A stretch of DNA of 9,157 bases. Source: Deferribacteres bacterium. GTDB taxonomy: Bacteria; Thermosulfidibacterota; Thermosulfidibacteria; Thermosulfidibacterales; Thermosulfidibacteraceae. The DNA lies in NCBI GenBank assembly GCA_013153205.1, contig JAADEW010000100.1:1-9157 (forward strand). The letters run 5' to 3'. Below are positions 1 to 7,200 of this stretch, in pieces. The stretch's first letter is position 1; every line of letters starts with the position of its first letter. A program made the position numbers and the translations under genes. A model generated the notes under the pieces. That model worked only from the letters and a program-made list of their open reading frames with translations, had not been told where the DNA came from and did no database searches.

Positions 1-1122
1 TTCCCCCTCACAAAGCCTGCCGCCATCTATGTTGTAAGCCTTAGCCGGAGCAACGGTCATAGCCTCAATCACCCTCATAAGGGGCAGTTCCCCCTCATAA
101 ACCAGCTTCATCACCAGAGCCAAAGCGGTTTCAAGGCCGGAAATCCCAAAGGCAGCGCGGGTGTATTCCACATCCTTATCCGTCCTCGCATGAGGGGCAT
201 GGTCAGTGGCTATAACATCTATCACCCCGTTCTTTAAAGCATCCCTCACAGCCCTCACATGCTCCTCTCCCCTCAAAGGGGGATTAACCTTGGTATCAGT
301 ATCGTAAGTGGTTATCACCTCATCCGTAAGAAGAAGGTGATGGGGAGTCACCTCACAGGTCACATCAACCCCTTCGCTCTTCGCCCATTCAACAAGCTTC
401 ACCGCCCCTTCAGTGGAGATGTGGTCAAGGTGGAGCCTTCCGCCAACTCCACGGGCTATGAGAACATCCCTTGCCACCATCACATCTTCCGCACAGGAAG
501 GCATGCCCTTTAACCCCGTAATCACCGAATACCTGCCCTCGTGCACCACCCCATCCCTTGAAAGGCTTTTGTCCTGCGGATGGTCGGCAACGGGAATGCC
601 GAAAAACCGCGTATATTCAAGGGCTCTCCTCATAAGCTCCGAATCCAGAACGGGCTCGCCGTCGTCGGACACGGCAACAGCCCCCTCCTCCACCATGTCT
701 CCAATCTCCGCAAGAGCCTCCCCCTTCAAGCCCTTGCTAACGGCACCTATGGGCAGAACCCTGCAAAGACCTATGCTTTCAGCCTTTTCGCGTATGTAGC
801 GGGTTACGGCACCAGTATCATTTACAGGGTTGGTGTTAGCCTTACAGCAGACCGTGGTGAAACCACCGGCAACAGCGGCTTTACAGCCCGAAAGCAGGTC
901 TTCCTTATACTCATAGCCGGGGTCTCTGAAGTGAACGTGAAGGTCAATAAGACCGGGGATAACCCACATGCCCCTGGCGTCTATAACCTTAACCCTGTCC
1001 TGAGGCTCTATATTCCCGCCCAGCCTCGCAATTCTGGAGTTCTCAATAAGCACATCACCCACCTCGTCCCTTCCCGTTGCAGCATCAAGTATCCTTCCCC
1101 CTTTTATGAGTATCGCGTCCAT
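1..1122 (-). CDS. pyrC: Dihydroorotase, class I (3' end cut by window edge)
   Basis: Catalyses the reversible cyclisation of N-carbamoyl-aspartate to dihydroorotate, the third step of de novo pyrimidine synthesis, in the cytoplasm. I translated the minus strand by hand: an open frame of 374 codons with no stop, so about 50 C-terminal residues of a usual ~425 are missing. Metal-site motifs are all in place: HVHFRDPG (H62, H64), VSDDG (D153/D154), the DHPQD histidine H181, HLDHIS (H234), TPHH, and ATDHAPH (D307). An Asp in the SDDG motif rather than a carboxylated Lys is typical of the Aquifex/Bacillus type, which in Aquifex works in a non-covalent complex with aspartate transcarbamoylase. The ATG is preceded by GGGGGAAGGA. 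Mild oddities are KANTNP where MPNTNP is usual and HPQD where H-x-E-D/N is usual. The gene is divergent from the yjbQ-like gene. Confidence 0.95.
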   Translation of the reverse strand, partial: MDAILIKGGRILDAATGRDEVGDVLIENSRIARLGGNIEPQDRVKVIDARGMWVIPGLIDLHVHFRDPGYEYKEDLLSGCKAAVAGGFTTVCCKANTNPVNDTGAVTRYIREKAESIGLCRVLPIGAVSKGLKGEALAEIGDMVEEGAVAVSDDGEPVLDSELMRRALEYTRFFGIPVADHPQDKSLSRDGVVHEGRYSVITGLKGMPSCAEDVMVARDVLIARGVGGRLHLDHISTEGAVKLVEWAKSEGVDVTCEVTPHHLLLTDEVITTYDTDTKVNPPLRGEEHVRAVRDALKNGVIDVIATDHAPHARTDKDVEYTRAAFGISGLETALALVMKLVYEGELPLMRVIEAMTVAPAKAYNIDGGRLCEGE

Positions 1123-1136
1123 TCCTTCCCCCAGAC

Positions 1137-1172
1137 TTTACATTGGTTTACTATCTGGTTATCCATGTTAAT
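1137..1172 (+). promoter_or_regulatory. Possible promoter of the yjbQ-pgeF pair, overlapping the pyrC promoter
   Basis: TTTACA (1137-1142, five of six to TTGACA), a 17-base spacer and TATCCA (1160-1165, three of six). The -10 region shares bases 1160-1163 with the -10 of the opposing pyrC promoter, so the two could exclude each other. Weaker than the pyrC promoter; the real -10 could lie a few bases away. Confidence 0.35.
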
Positions 1173-1186
1173 GAATACCTTGTCAA
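1151..1186 (-). promoter_or_regulatory. Probable housekeeping promoter of pyrC
   Basis: Read on the minus strand there is a perfect TTGACA (1186 to 1181), a 17-base spacer, and GATAAC (1163 to 1158, four of six to TATAAT). A start near 1151 would give a leader of about 28 bases ending in the pyrC ribosome site. The -35 box overlaps the ribosome binding site of the divergent yjbQ-like gene. Assigned by eye from the sigma-70 consensus. Confidence 0.6.
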
Positions 1187-1197
1187 GGAGAGAAGAG

Positions 1198-1617
1198 ATG
1201 GCAGTGGAAACCTTTGAGATTGAGCTGAAAACCAAAGGGACAAACCACGTGATAGACATCACTCCTCAGGTGAAAAGCTGTATTGAGCGCTCCAAAATCA
1301 AAAACGGCATAGCCTGCGTCATTCTCCCCGGCTCAACAGGCGCCATAACCACCATTGAGTATGAACCGGGAGTGGTCTCAGACCTCATAAAAGCCATAGA
1401 GAGAATAGCCCCTCAGGACATACCCTACGAACACGATAAGGCGTGGGGAGACGGAAACGGCTTTTCACACGTACGCTCAGCCCTTCTGGGCACCTCCTTC
1501 ACCGTGCCTTTTGTGAGCAAAAGCCTCATTCTGGGCACATGGCAGCAGATAGTCTTTATAGAGTGCGACAACCGCCCGAGAAAAAGGAGCCTCATCGTTC
1601 AGGTAGTGGGTGAATGA
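1198..1617 (+). CDS. yjbQ: YjbQ/UPF0047 family protein (secondary thiamine-phosphate synthase type)
   Basis: A 139-residue single-domain protein of the YjbQ family, small soluble proteins that form trimers. Some members, including E. coli YjbQ, have thiamine-phosphate synthase activity that can replace ThiE weakly, but the physiological role is not settled. The family signature is clear at residues 109-130 (SLILGTWQQIVFIECDN, then RxRxR), and the central DGNGFSH...ALLGTS block (85-100) matches thermophile and archaeal members. The ATG chosen has AAGGAG at 1185-1190, seven bases upstream. Two in-frame ATGs at 1165 and 1171 would add 11 or 9 residues but have no such site. The stop overlaps the next gene's start as ATGA, so the two are probably translated in a coupled way. 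The name reflects family membership; the reaction is not proven by sequence. Confidence 0.9.
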   Translation: MAVETFEIELKTKGTNHVIDITPQVKSCIERSKIKNGIACVILPGSTGAITTIEYEPGVVSDLIKAIERIAPQDIPYEHDKAWGDGNGFSHVRSALLGTSFTVPFVSKSLILGTWQQIVFIECDNRPRKRSLIVQVVGE

Positions 1618-2288
1618 TTCTACTTGAGAACGGACCGTTCAAGCTCCTGTTTACAGATAAAACTTTAAGCCTTAGCTGGAAAACGGACGAGCCCGAAAAA
1701 GTAAAAGAGAACTGGCTCAGGGTAAAAAGACTGCTGGGAATCCCACAGCTGAAGATAGCCTACCTCTCTCAGGTGCACGCAAGCACGATAAAAACAGTAA
1801 CAGATTACGGCTTTCAGGGATGGGGAGACGGGCTTATCTCTTCTGAAGAAGGCATTGCTCTGGTAATTTTCACCGCTGACTGCATCCCCATCCTCTTTTA
1901 TGAAGAGGATTCTCAGCTATTCGGTGCCCTTCACTGCGGATGGAAGCCGCTGGCGTCCGGACTCATAGAGAATCTGTTAGAAAAGGTGAGGCTTTCGGGC
2001 ATAAACCCCAAAAAGCTTAAAATTTACCTTGGTCCGGGGATAAATTCCTGCTGTTATCAGGTTGGAAAGGATTTAGCAGAGCAATTCAAGGGCTACGAAA
2101 GGTTCTTCACCGCCAGAAACGGAAGCCTTTACTGCCACTTAAAGGGGATAATCAAAGAAAAGCTCAAAAGGCAAACGGAGAGGATTTACGATATAAACAT
2201 CTGCACGAAATGCAGCGGCCACTACTTTTCCCACAGAAAAGGGGACAGGGAAAGGCAGATAGGGCTGATAGTGAAGCTCCCAAAGTAA
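1614..2288 (+). CDS. pgeF: PgeF/YfiH/LACC1 family peptidoglycan editing factor (polyphenol oxidase family)
   Basis: A 224-residue protein of the YfiH (DUF152) family. In E. coli, PgeF removes UDP-MurNAc carrying L-Ser instead of L-Ala; relatives were described as laccase-like or as purine nucleoside enzymes (LACC1). The expected active-site triad is visible: H55 in LSQVH, C90 in TADC, H107 in HCGW. Further family blocks are LGPGINSCCYQVG (139-151) and FSHRKGD (206-211) before the final strand. It is slightly shorter than E. coli YfiH (about 243 residues). Differences from the usual pattern: HCGWKP where HxGWRG is common, CCYQVG where CYEVG is common, and QVHAS where QVHG is common. It starts within the stop of the YjbQ-like gene (4-nt overlap). 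A role in cell-wall precursor quality control is inferred from the family. Confidence 0.9.
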   Translation: MILLENGPFKLLFTDKTLSLSWKTDEPEKVKENWLRVKRLLGIPQLKIAYLSQVHASTIKTVTDYGFQGWGDGLISSEEGIALVIFTADCIPILFYEEDSQLFGALHCGWKPLASGLIENLLEKVRLSGINPKKLKIYLGPGINSCCYQVGKDLAEQFKGYERFFTARNGSLYCHLKGIIKEKLKRQTERIYDINICTKCSGHYFSHRKGDRERQIGLIVKLPK

Positions 2289-2306
2289 AAAGTTATACCC
2301 ACCCAT

Positions 2307-2342
2307 TTGACCTTGGAGAAAGCTTGCTGTAAAGTGGCTTTC
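2307..2342 (+). promoter_or_regulatory. Probable crcB promoter giving a nearly leaderless mRNA
   Basis: TTGACC (2307-2312, five of six to consensus), a 17-base spacer, and TAAAGT (2330-2335, four of six). A start about seven bases later falls near 2342, only some 9 bases before the crcB ATG, and no Shine-Dalgarno sequence precedes that ATG. A six-base inverted repeat, gaaagc (2318-2323) and gctttc (2337-2342), lies across it; it has no U-tract and is not a convincing terminator. Nothing resembling the fluoride riboswitch consensus is seen in the 62-base gap. Confidence 0.5.
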
Positions 2343-2350
2343 CGCTGAAA

Positions 2351-2734
2351 ATGTGGCTTGAATACGTTTTAATATTCGTTTTTGGCGGAATAGGCTGTCT
2401 TTTAAGATACATCACCGGAAGTGTAGTCTATGCGCTCACCAAATCTCCCCTTCCCCTAAGCACTCTAACTGTCAACGCTGGCGGGTCGTTTCTCTTAGCC
2501 CTCTTCATGGAGATAAGCTTAAACCTGATACCCATTGACCCAACCATAAGAACAGCTATAGCCGTGGGGTTCTTCGGTGGATTTACCACCTTCTCCACCT
2601 TCAGCTACGAAACGGTGAAGCTTATTGAAGAAGGTTCAGTGATACTTGCTGGACTTAACATCTTTTTTAATGTTACAATCTGCGTGGTGCTTGCCTTTTT
2701 AGGATTCTTTCTGGCAAGGAAGGTGATTTACTGA
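2351..2734 (+). CDS. crcB: Fluoride ion channel CrcB/Fluc
   Basis: A 127-residue inner-membrane protein that exports fluoride and protects enzymes such as enolase and pyrophosphatase. Fluc works as a dual-topology antiparallel dimer, which suits a single gene copy. Four hydrophobic segments are visible (about 4-28, 36-57, 66-90, 98-122). Family signatures are GGIGCLLRY (12-20), TLTVNAGGSF with the pore Asn42, and GFFGGFTTFSTFSYE (73-87) with the TTFST turn and its phenylalanines. Full length for the family. No Shine-Dalgarno site precedes the ATG and an in-frame stop lies at 2330-2332, so ATG 2351 is the only standard start consistent with the family N-terminus. The stop overlaps the DUF190 start by one base (TGATG). 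Confidence 0.96.
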   Translation: MWLEYVLIFVFGGIGCLLRYITGSVVYALTKSPLPLSTLTVNAGGSFLLALFMEISLNLIPIDPTIRTAIAVGFFGGFTTFSTFSYETVKLIEEGSVILAGLNIFFNVTICVVLAFLGFFLARKVIY

Positions 2735-3084
2735 TGCGAAAGATTGAAGGGGAACAATACCTGCTCAGAATCTTCATAGGCGAGGGGGACAGAATAGGAC
2801 TAAAGCCCCTGTATCGGGTAATCCTTGACAAGCTGAAGGAGAGAGGATTCGCAGGAGCAACGGTGGTCAGAGGGATAGCCGGATTCGGTCCCCACAGCGT
2901 CTATCACACCGAAAAGATTTTAAGGCTTTCACGGGATTTGCCCATAATAATTGAGGTGGTGGACACCCTTGAGCAGATAGAAGCCTTCCTCCCGGAGCTT
3001 GACAAGCTGGTAAAAAGCGGCACGGTCACCATAGAGAAGGTGCGGGTTATAAAATACACCCACAAGCACGAAAACCACGGCTAA
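2734..3084 (+). CDS. DUF190 (UPF0166) protein
   Basis: A 116-residue soluble protein of the DUF190 family, known from a Thermotoga structure to have a PII-like ferredoxin fold but with no established function. Matching blocks are LRIFIGEGDR at the start, GATVVRGIAGFG (41-52) and LSRDLPIIIEVVD (65-77). PII-like folds bind small ligands in trimers, so a sensory or regulatory role toward the neighbouring channel is plausible but unproven. The start is supported by GGAAGGTGA upstream, within the end of crcB, and by the one-base overlap. Genes of this family are often found beside crcB (from memory). The last residues (THKHENHG) carry three histidines. Its stop overlaps the end of the opposing rhomboid gene. 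Confidence 0.9.
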   Translation: MRKIEGEQYLLRIFIGEGDRIGLKPLYRVILDKLKERGFAGATVVRGIAGFGPHSVYHTEKILRLSRDLPIIIEVVDTLEQIEAFLPELDKLVKSGTVTIEKVRVIKYTHKHENHG

Positions 3085-3815
3085 TCTATAAAATAGACCA
3101 CCTTTTTGCGGGAGCTGGAGCTCCTCTTGGGGAAGAGCCTGTAAAGCACAACACCCGATATAAAGCCGCCTATATGGGCAAACCAGGCAACCCCTGTGGG
3201 CATTCTGGCGGTGAGGGTTGCCACTCCATTTAAATACTGCATGAAGAACCACACCCCTATAAAGATGAAAGCCGGCACTTCCACCGTGGTGATGAAGAAA
3301 AAGAAGAAGACAAGGGTCTCCACCTTCGCCCACGGAAAGGCTATCATATAAGCGCCGAGAACCCCTGAGATGGCTCCGCTTGCCCCTATCATGGGAACGG
3401 GAGAATGGGGAGTCACAAAACTGTGAATGAGGGTGGCAAAGATGCCGCACAGAAGGTAGAAAATCAGAAATCTGAAGTGCCCCAGCCTGTCTTCAACATT
3501 GTTGCCAAAAATCCACAGGTAAAGCATGTTGCCTGCAAGATGAAAAAAGCCGCCGTGGAGAAACATACAGGTGAAAAGGGTTATCCAGACCGGTACATCG
3601 GATTTGATTACCATACCGTGTATGCTGTAGATAACGGGAGCCTTTCCGAAAGAAGTAATCTTCAGCGGAATAGCCCCGTAAGTGTATATCACCGCGTTCA
3701 AAACGGGTTTGGGCAGAGAGATTTCCCACAAAAAGACGGCAACGTTTATCGCTATTAAAGCTATGGTCACAAAAGGGAAAGTTTCAGTGGGATTCTCGTC
3801 CCTTATGGGTATCAA
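3081..3815 (-). CDS. Rhomboid-family intramembrane serine protease
   Basis: A 244-residue polytopic membrane protein with the rhomboid fold: about six membrane segments (roughly 13-33, 78-104, 112-133, 141-161, 165-197, 207-227). The catalytic dyad is present: S146 in GASGAISG and H214 in AHIGG. HLAGN supplies the conserved H92 and the oxyanion Asn96. A long L1 loop (34-77) lies between segments 1 and 2. The segment around 168-176 is a run of phenylalanines. Rhomboids cleave membrane-spanning substrates; none is identifiable here. The start codon is TTG, supported by the family-typical N-terminus (MIPIRDENPT), by GGGGAG seven bases upstream, and by a 4-nt overlap with the DUF523 stop (TTGA). 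Basic C-terminal tail (KRSSSSRKK) probably cytoplasmic. Last gene of the clpB operon. Confidence 0.93.
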   Translation of the reverse strand: MIPIRDENPTETFPFVTIALIAINVAVFLWEISLPKPVLNAVIYTYGAIPLKITSFGKAPVIYSIHGMVIKSDVPVWITLFTCMFLHGGFFHLAGNMLYLWIFGNNVEDRLGHFRFLIFYLLCGIFATLIHSFVTPHSPVPMIGASGAISGVLGAYMIAFPWAKVETLVFFFFFITTVEVPAFIFIGVWFFMQYLNGVATLTARMPTGVAWFAHIGGFISGVVLYRLFPKRSSSSRKKVVYFID

Positions 3816-4255
3816 AAGTCATCTCCCCTCAAAATCTTCACTCCCTTTTCCTGAAGCATTGGTTTTAACACACCGGAGCCCTTCACACAATCCTCGCCTA
3901 TCCAGATGTTTTCAACACCACAGGCAGGGCTTCTATCCTTCAAAACTGCAACCTCAATTCCCAGAAGCTCAACGAGCTTCAAACACTCCCTGCAACCTCT
4001 GAGCACCCTGTCGGTAACATCCTCTCCGTCTTCGTTAATTATCCGGGCACGCCCGCAGAGCACATCCCGCCCATCACCGCCGTAAAAGTTAGCCGGAGGA
4101 CGGGGGGTGGGCAGTCCCCCCATCTGCTCCGGACAAACAGGGACAGGAAGAAACTCCTCCAAAAACCCTGCCAGGTCTTTCATTCTCTTGTTTCTGCCGT
4201 TATACCGGCAGTTAATGCCCAGCAAGCAGGCACTCACAAGAGCCGTTCTCTTCAT
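3812..4255 (-). CDS. DUF523 family protein, TudS-like probable Fe-S desulfidase
   Basis: A 147-residue protein of the DUF523 family. The characterised member TudS uses a [4Fe-4S] cluster held by three cysteines to remove sulfur from thiouracil or 4-thio-UMP, so a thiolated-nucleotide salvage role is possible; most members are untested. Family motifs are SACLLGINCRYNG (8-20), VCPEQMGGLPTPRPP (40-54) and KDRSPACG (106-113). C10, C41 and C112 fall in these blocks and are the best cluster-ligand candidates; five other cysteines are present (16, 67, 88, 91, 123). Starts within the clpB stop as ATGA, with only a weak GGAAAA ribosome site, so it probably depends on coupled translation from clpB. The function is inferred from family only. 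Confidence 0.88.
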   Translation of the reverse strand: MKRTALVSACLLGINCRYNGRNKRMKDLAGFLEEFLPVPVCPEQMGGLPTPRPPANFYGGDGRDVLCGRARIINEDGEDVTDRVLRGCRECLKLVELLGIEVAVLKDRSPACGVENIWIGEDCVKGSGVLKPMLQEKGVKILRGDDF

Positions 4256-7200
4256 ATCTTTTCCACTTTGAAGACGAACTCCCCGTCTTTGGCGTCAACC
4301 ACCACCTTGTAGCCTTCCTTCAGCTCGCCCTTCAGTATCAGCTCGGAAATCTTGTTCTCAATGTGGCGCTGAATGGCGCGCTTCAGGGGCCTTGCTCCCA
4401 TCACCGGGTCAAAGCCTTCATCAGCAAGAAGCTCCTTAGCCGCCGGTGTGAGCTCAATGTCCATGTTCTGCTCTTTCAGCCTCTTCCTCAACTGCTCTAT
4501 CTGCAGGTCAACAATCTGGAGTATGTGCTCCCTGGTGAGCGGTGAGAAGACCACTATCTCGTCAATCCTGTTGAGGAACTCGGGCCTGAAGTAGCTCTTC
4601 ACCAGGTCAAGGATACGCTTCTTAGCCGCCTCAAAAGCCTCCTTGAACTTCTCAGGGTCGCGCATTATCTCCTTGTTGTTCATCATATCCCGCAGATATT
4701 CAGAACCGAGGTTTGAGGTCATGATGATGACCGTGTTCCTGAAGGAGACGGTCCTTCCCTGAGAATCGGTCAGCCTTCCGTCATCAAGCACCTGAAGGAA
4801 CAGGTCAAACACTCTGGGGTGCGCCTTCTCTATCTCGTCAAGAAGTATAACGGAATAGGGCCTTCTCCTAACCGCCTCGGTAAGCTTACCGCCCTCCTCG
4901 TATCCCACATATCCCGGAGGGGCACCTATAAGCTTGGCTACGGAGTGCTCCTCTTTAAATTCGGACATGTCAAGCCTTATAAGGGCGTCCTCATCACCAA
5001 AGAGGAACTCCGCCAGAGCCTTGGCAAGCTCCGTCTTACCCACACCGGTGGGACCGAGAAAGAGGAACGAACCAAGGGGCCTTCTCGGGTCAGACACACC
5101 TGCTCTCGCTCTTCTTATAGCCTCGCAGACCGCCTTTATGGCCTCTTCCTGATTCACGATTCTCTTATGGAGATACTCCTCCATCTTGAGGAGCTTCTCC
5201 CTCTCCTCCTCAAGCATCTTGGACACGGGAACACCGGACCAGTCGGAGACCACCTTTGCAATGTCCTCCTCCGTCACCACAACATCAAGGGTGTCCCCCT
5301 CCTCTTTGCGCTTCTTGAGGAGCTTGAGCTCCTTCTCAAGCTTCGCCTTCTCTATCTTGAGCTCCGTCTCCTTATCTATGTCCTCTTTTTCCTCAGCCTC
5401 TTTTATCTGCTCGTTGAGCTTTTCAATCTTCGCCTCAAGCTCCTTTATCTTTCCGTCAAGGCCCTGCTTCTCCTCCATCTCCTTGAGCTTCTTCTCAATC
5501 TCCGCCTTTTCAGCCTCAAGTTTGGCCTTCTCCTCGTCAGAAGCCTCTTTAAGCTTTGCCTCTATCTCCTCAAGCCGCTTTTTCAGCTCATCGGCGGAAG
5601 CCTTCTGATAAACCGCCTCTATCTTCTTTTTAGCGGCCGCCTGGTCAACAACGTCTATGGCTTTATCAGGGAGCTTTCTGTCCTGAATGTAGCGTCCCGT
5701 AAGCTTCACAGCCGCCTCTATCGCCTCATCGGATATCCTTACGCCGTGATGCTTCTCGTATCTGGGACGAAGGCCTTTGAGAATCTCAACGGTGGTCTCA
5801 GGAGACGGCTCCGTGATAAACACAGGCTGGAACCTTCTTTCAAGTGCGGGGTCTTTCTCAATATACTTCCTGTATTCGTCCAGAGTAGTGGCGCCTATAA
5901 CCTGAAACTCTCCTCTTGCAAGAGCAGGCTTGAGAATATTGGCGGCATCCATGGCACCTTCGGCGGCTCCAGCGCCTACCACGTTGTGTATCTCGTCAAT
6001 AAAGAGTATCACATCGTCCCTGTTCTTCACTTCCTCAATGATAGACTTCAGCCTCTCCTCAAACTCACCGCGATATTTGGTTCCAGCAAGCAGAGAACCC
6101 ATGTCAAGGGCAAGAATCCTCTTATTCTTGAGGCTGTCAGGCACGTTACCCTTGACAATCTCCTGAGCAAGTCCCTCAACCACGGCAGTCTTACCAACTC
6201 CCGCCTCTCCTATAAGCACGGGGTTGTTCTTCTGTCTTCTTGAGAGTATCTCTATGACCTGCCTTATCTCTTTTTCCCTGCCTATGACGGGGTCAAGCTT
6301 GCCCTCCTTAGCAAGCTCAGTGAGGTCAACGGTAAACCTCTCAAGAGCGCTCTTTTCCTCTTCTGCCATCTCTTCTCTCATACCCATCTTTTCACCCTCC
6401 TTTTTAATAGCTTTTGTTATCTGATTTAAAATGCTTCCGCCCACAGTCTTGGGATAGGAAGCCATGGCGTCAACTATGTCCGCCACTCCTATCTCCTCTT
6501 TGCCCTCGGAAGCCTTGGCAACTATCTGCTCAACGAAGTAGGAGTATCCGATTTTGTCAAACTTCTCGTTGAACAGAAGCCGCAATATTTCTCTTACCAC
6601 CCTCCTCGGGTCAACGCCGCTTGCGGCAACCTGAAGAAGGGAATTTGAAATCTTCTCACCTATGTCGGCGAGATAGGCTATAACCTCCTCCGCCGCCTCC
6701 GCGGGAACCTTATGCCTCGCGGCAGCCTCCCTCACGTAATCAACAAAGGCTTTAGGAGCCTCTATCACCTCCTCCCTCAGCGTCCACTTAACGCTCGGCC
6801 TTTCAAAGTCGCTGAAAAACCTCTCAAAGAAGTCGGAGAAGAGGTCCTCACCAAAGAACTCCTCAATCAAAGACCTGCCCCTCTCCCTCACAGGGGTCCA
6901 CCTCTTCACCCTCACGGCAATCTTGTCCTTCTCCCTTTCGCCTTTGAGCGCCCTGTAGAGGGATTCGTCTATCTGGAGCAGAAGGGCCTTCATCACATCG
7001 TCGGCAAAATCAATGGAATACTTAGACCTCAGCTCGTCTCGAGCTTTCATCACTGCGCTTCGATAAGATTCTTCAACAGAGGCAAGCTGAGAGTATAGGT
7101 TGTCCAGCACTTTCTCCACCTCTGCCCGGGCGCTTTTGGGGTCAACGCCCTTCTTCTCAAGCCACTTGTAGAAGGGATTGTCCTCCCTTTTCGCAAAAAG

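Noticed and set aside
580..1197. Upstream extension of the YjbQ-like frame to a 345-residue protein
   Set aside because: The extension lies wholly antisense to pyrC and the intergenic region. The family N-terminus begins at 1198, directly after a good AAGGAG site.
2318..2342. Hairpin gaaagc/gctttc as a terminator or riboswitch expression platform
   Set aside because: The loop is 13 bases, there is no U-tract, and the predicted transcription start lies at its end, so most crcB RNA would not contain it.
3405..4002. Plus-strand open frames opposite the rhomboid and DUF523 genes
   Set aside because: There are no family motifs or ribosome sites, and both minus-strand genes show complete conserved motifs.
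4819..6243. Long plus-strand open frame (474 codons) opposite clpB, very Leu-rich
   Set aside because: It is the mirror of the Lys/Glu-rich ClpB coding strand (CTT/CTC leucines opposite AAG/GAG). It has no plausible domain, and the AAA+ gene on the other strand is unmistakable.
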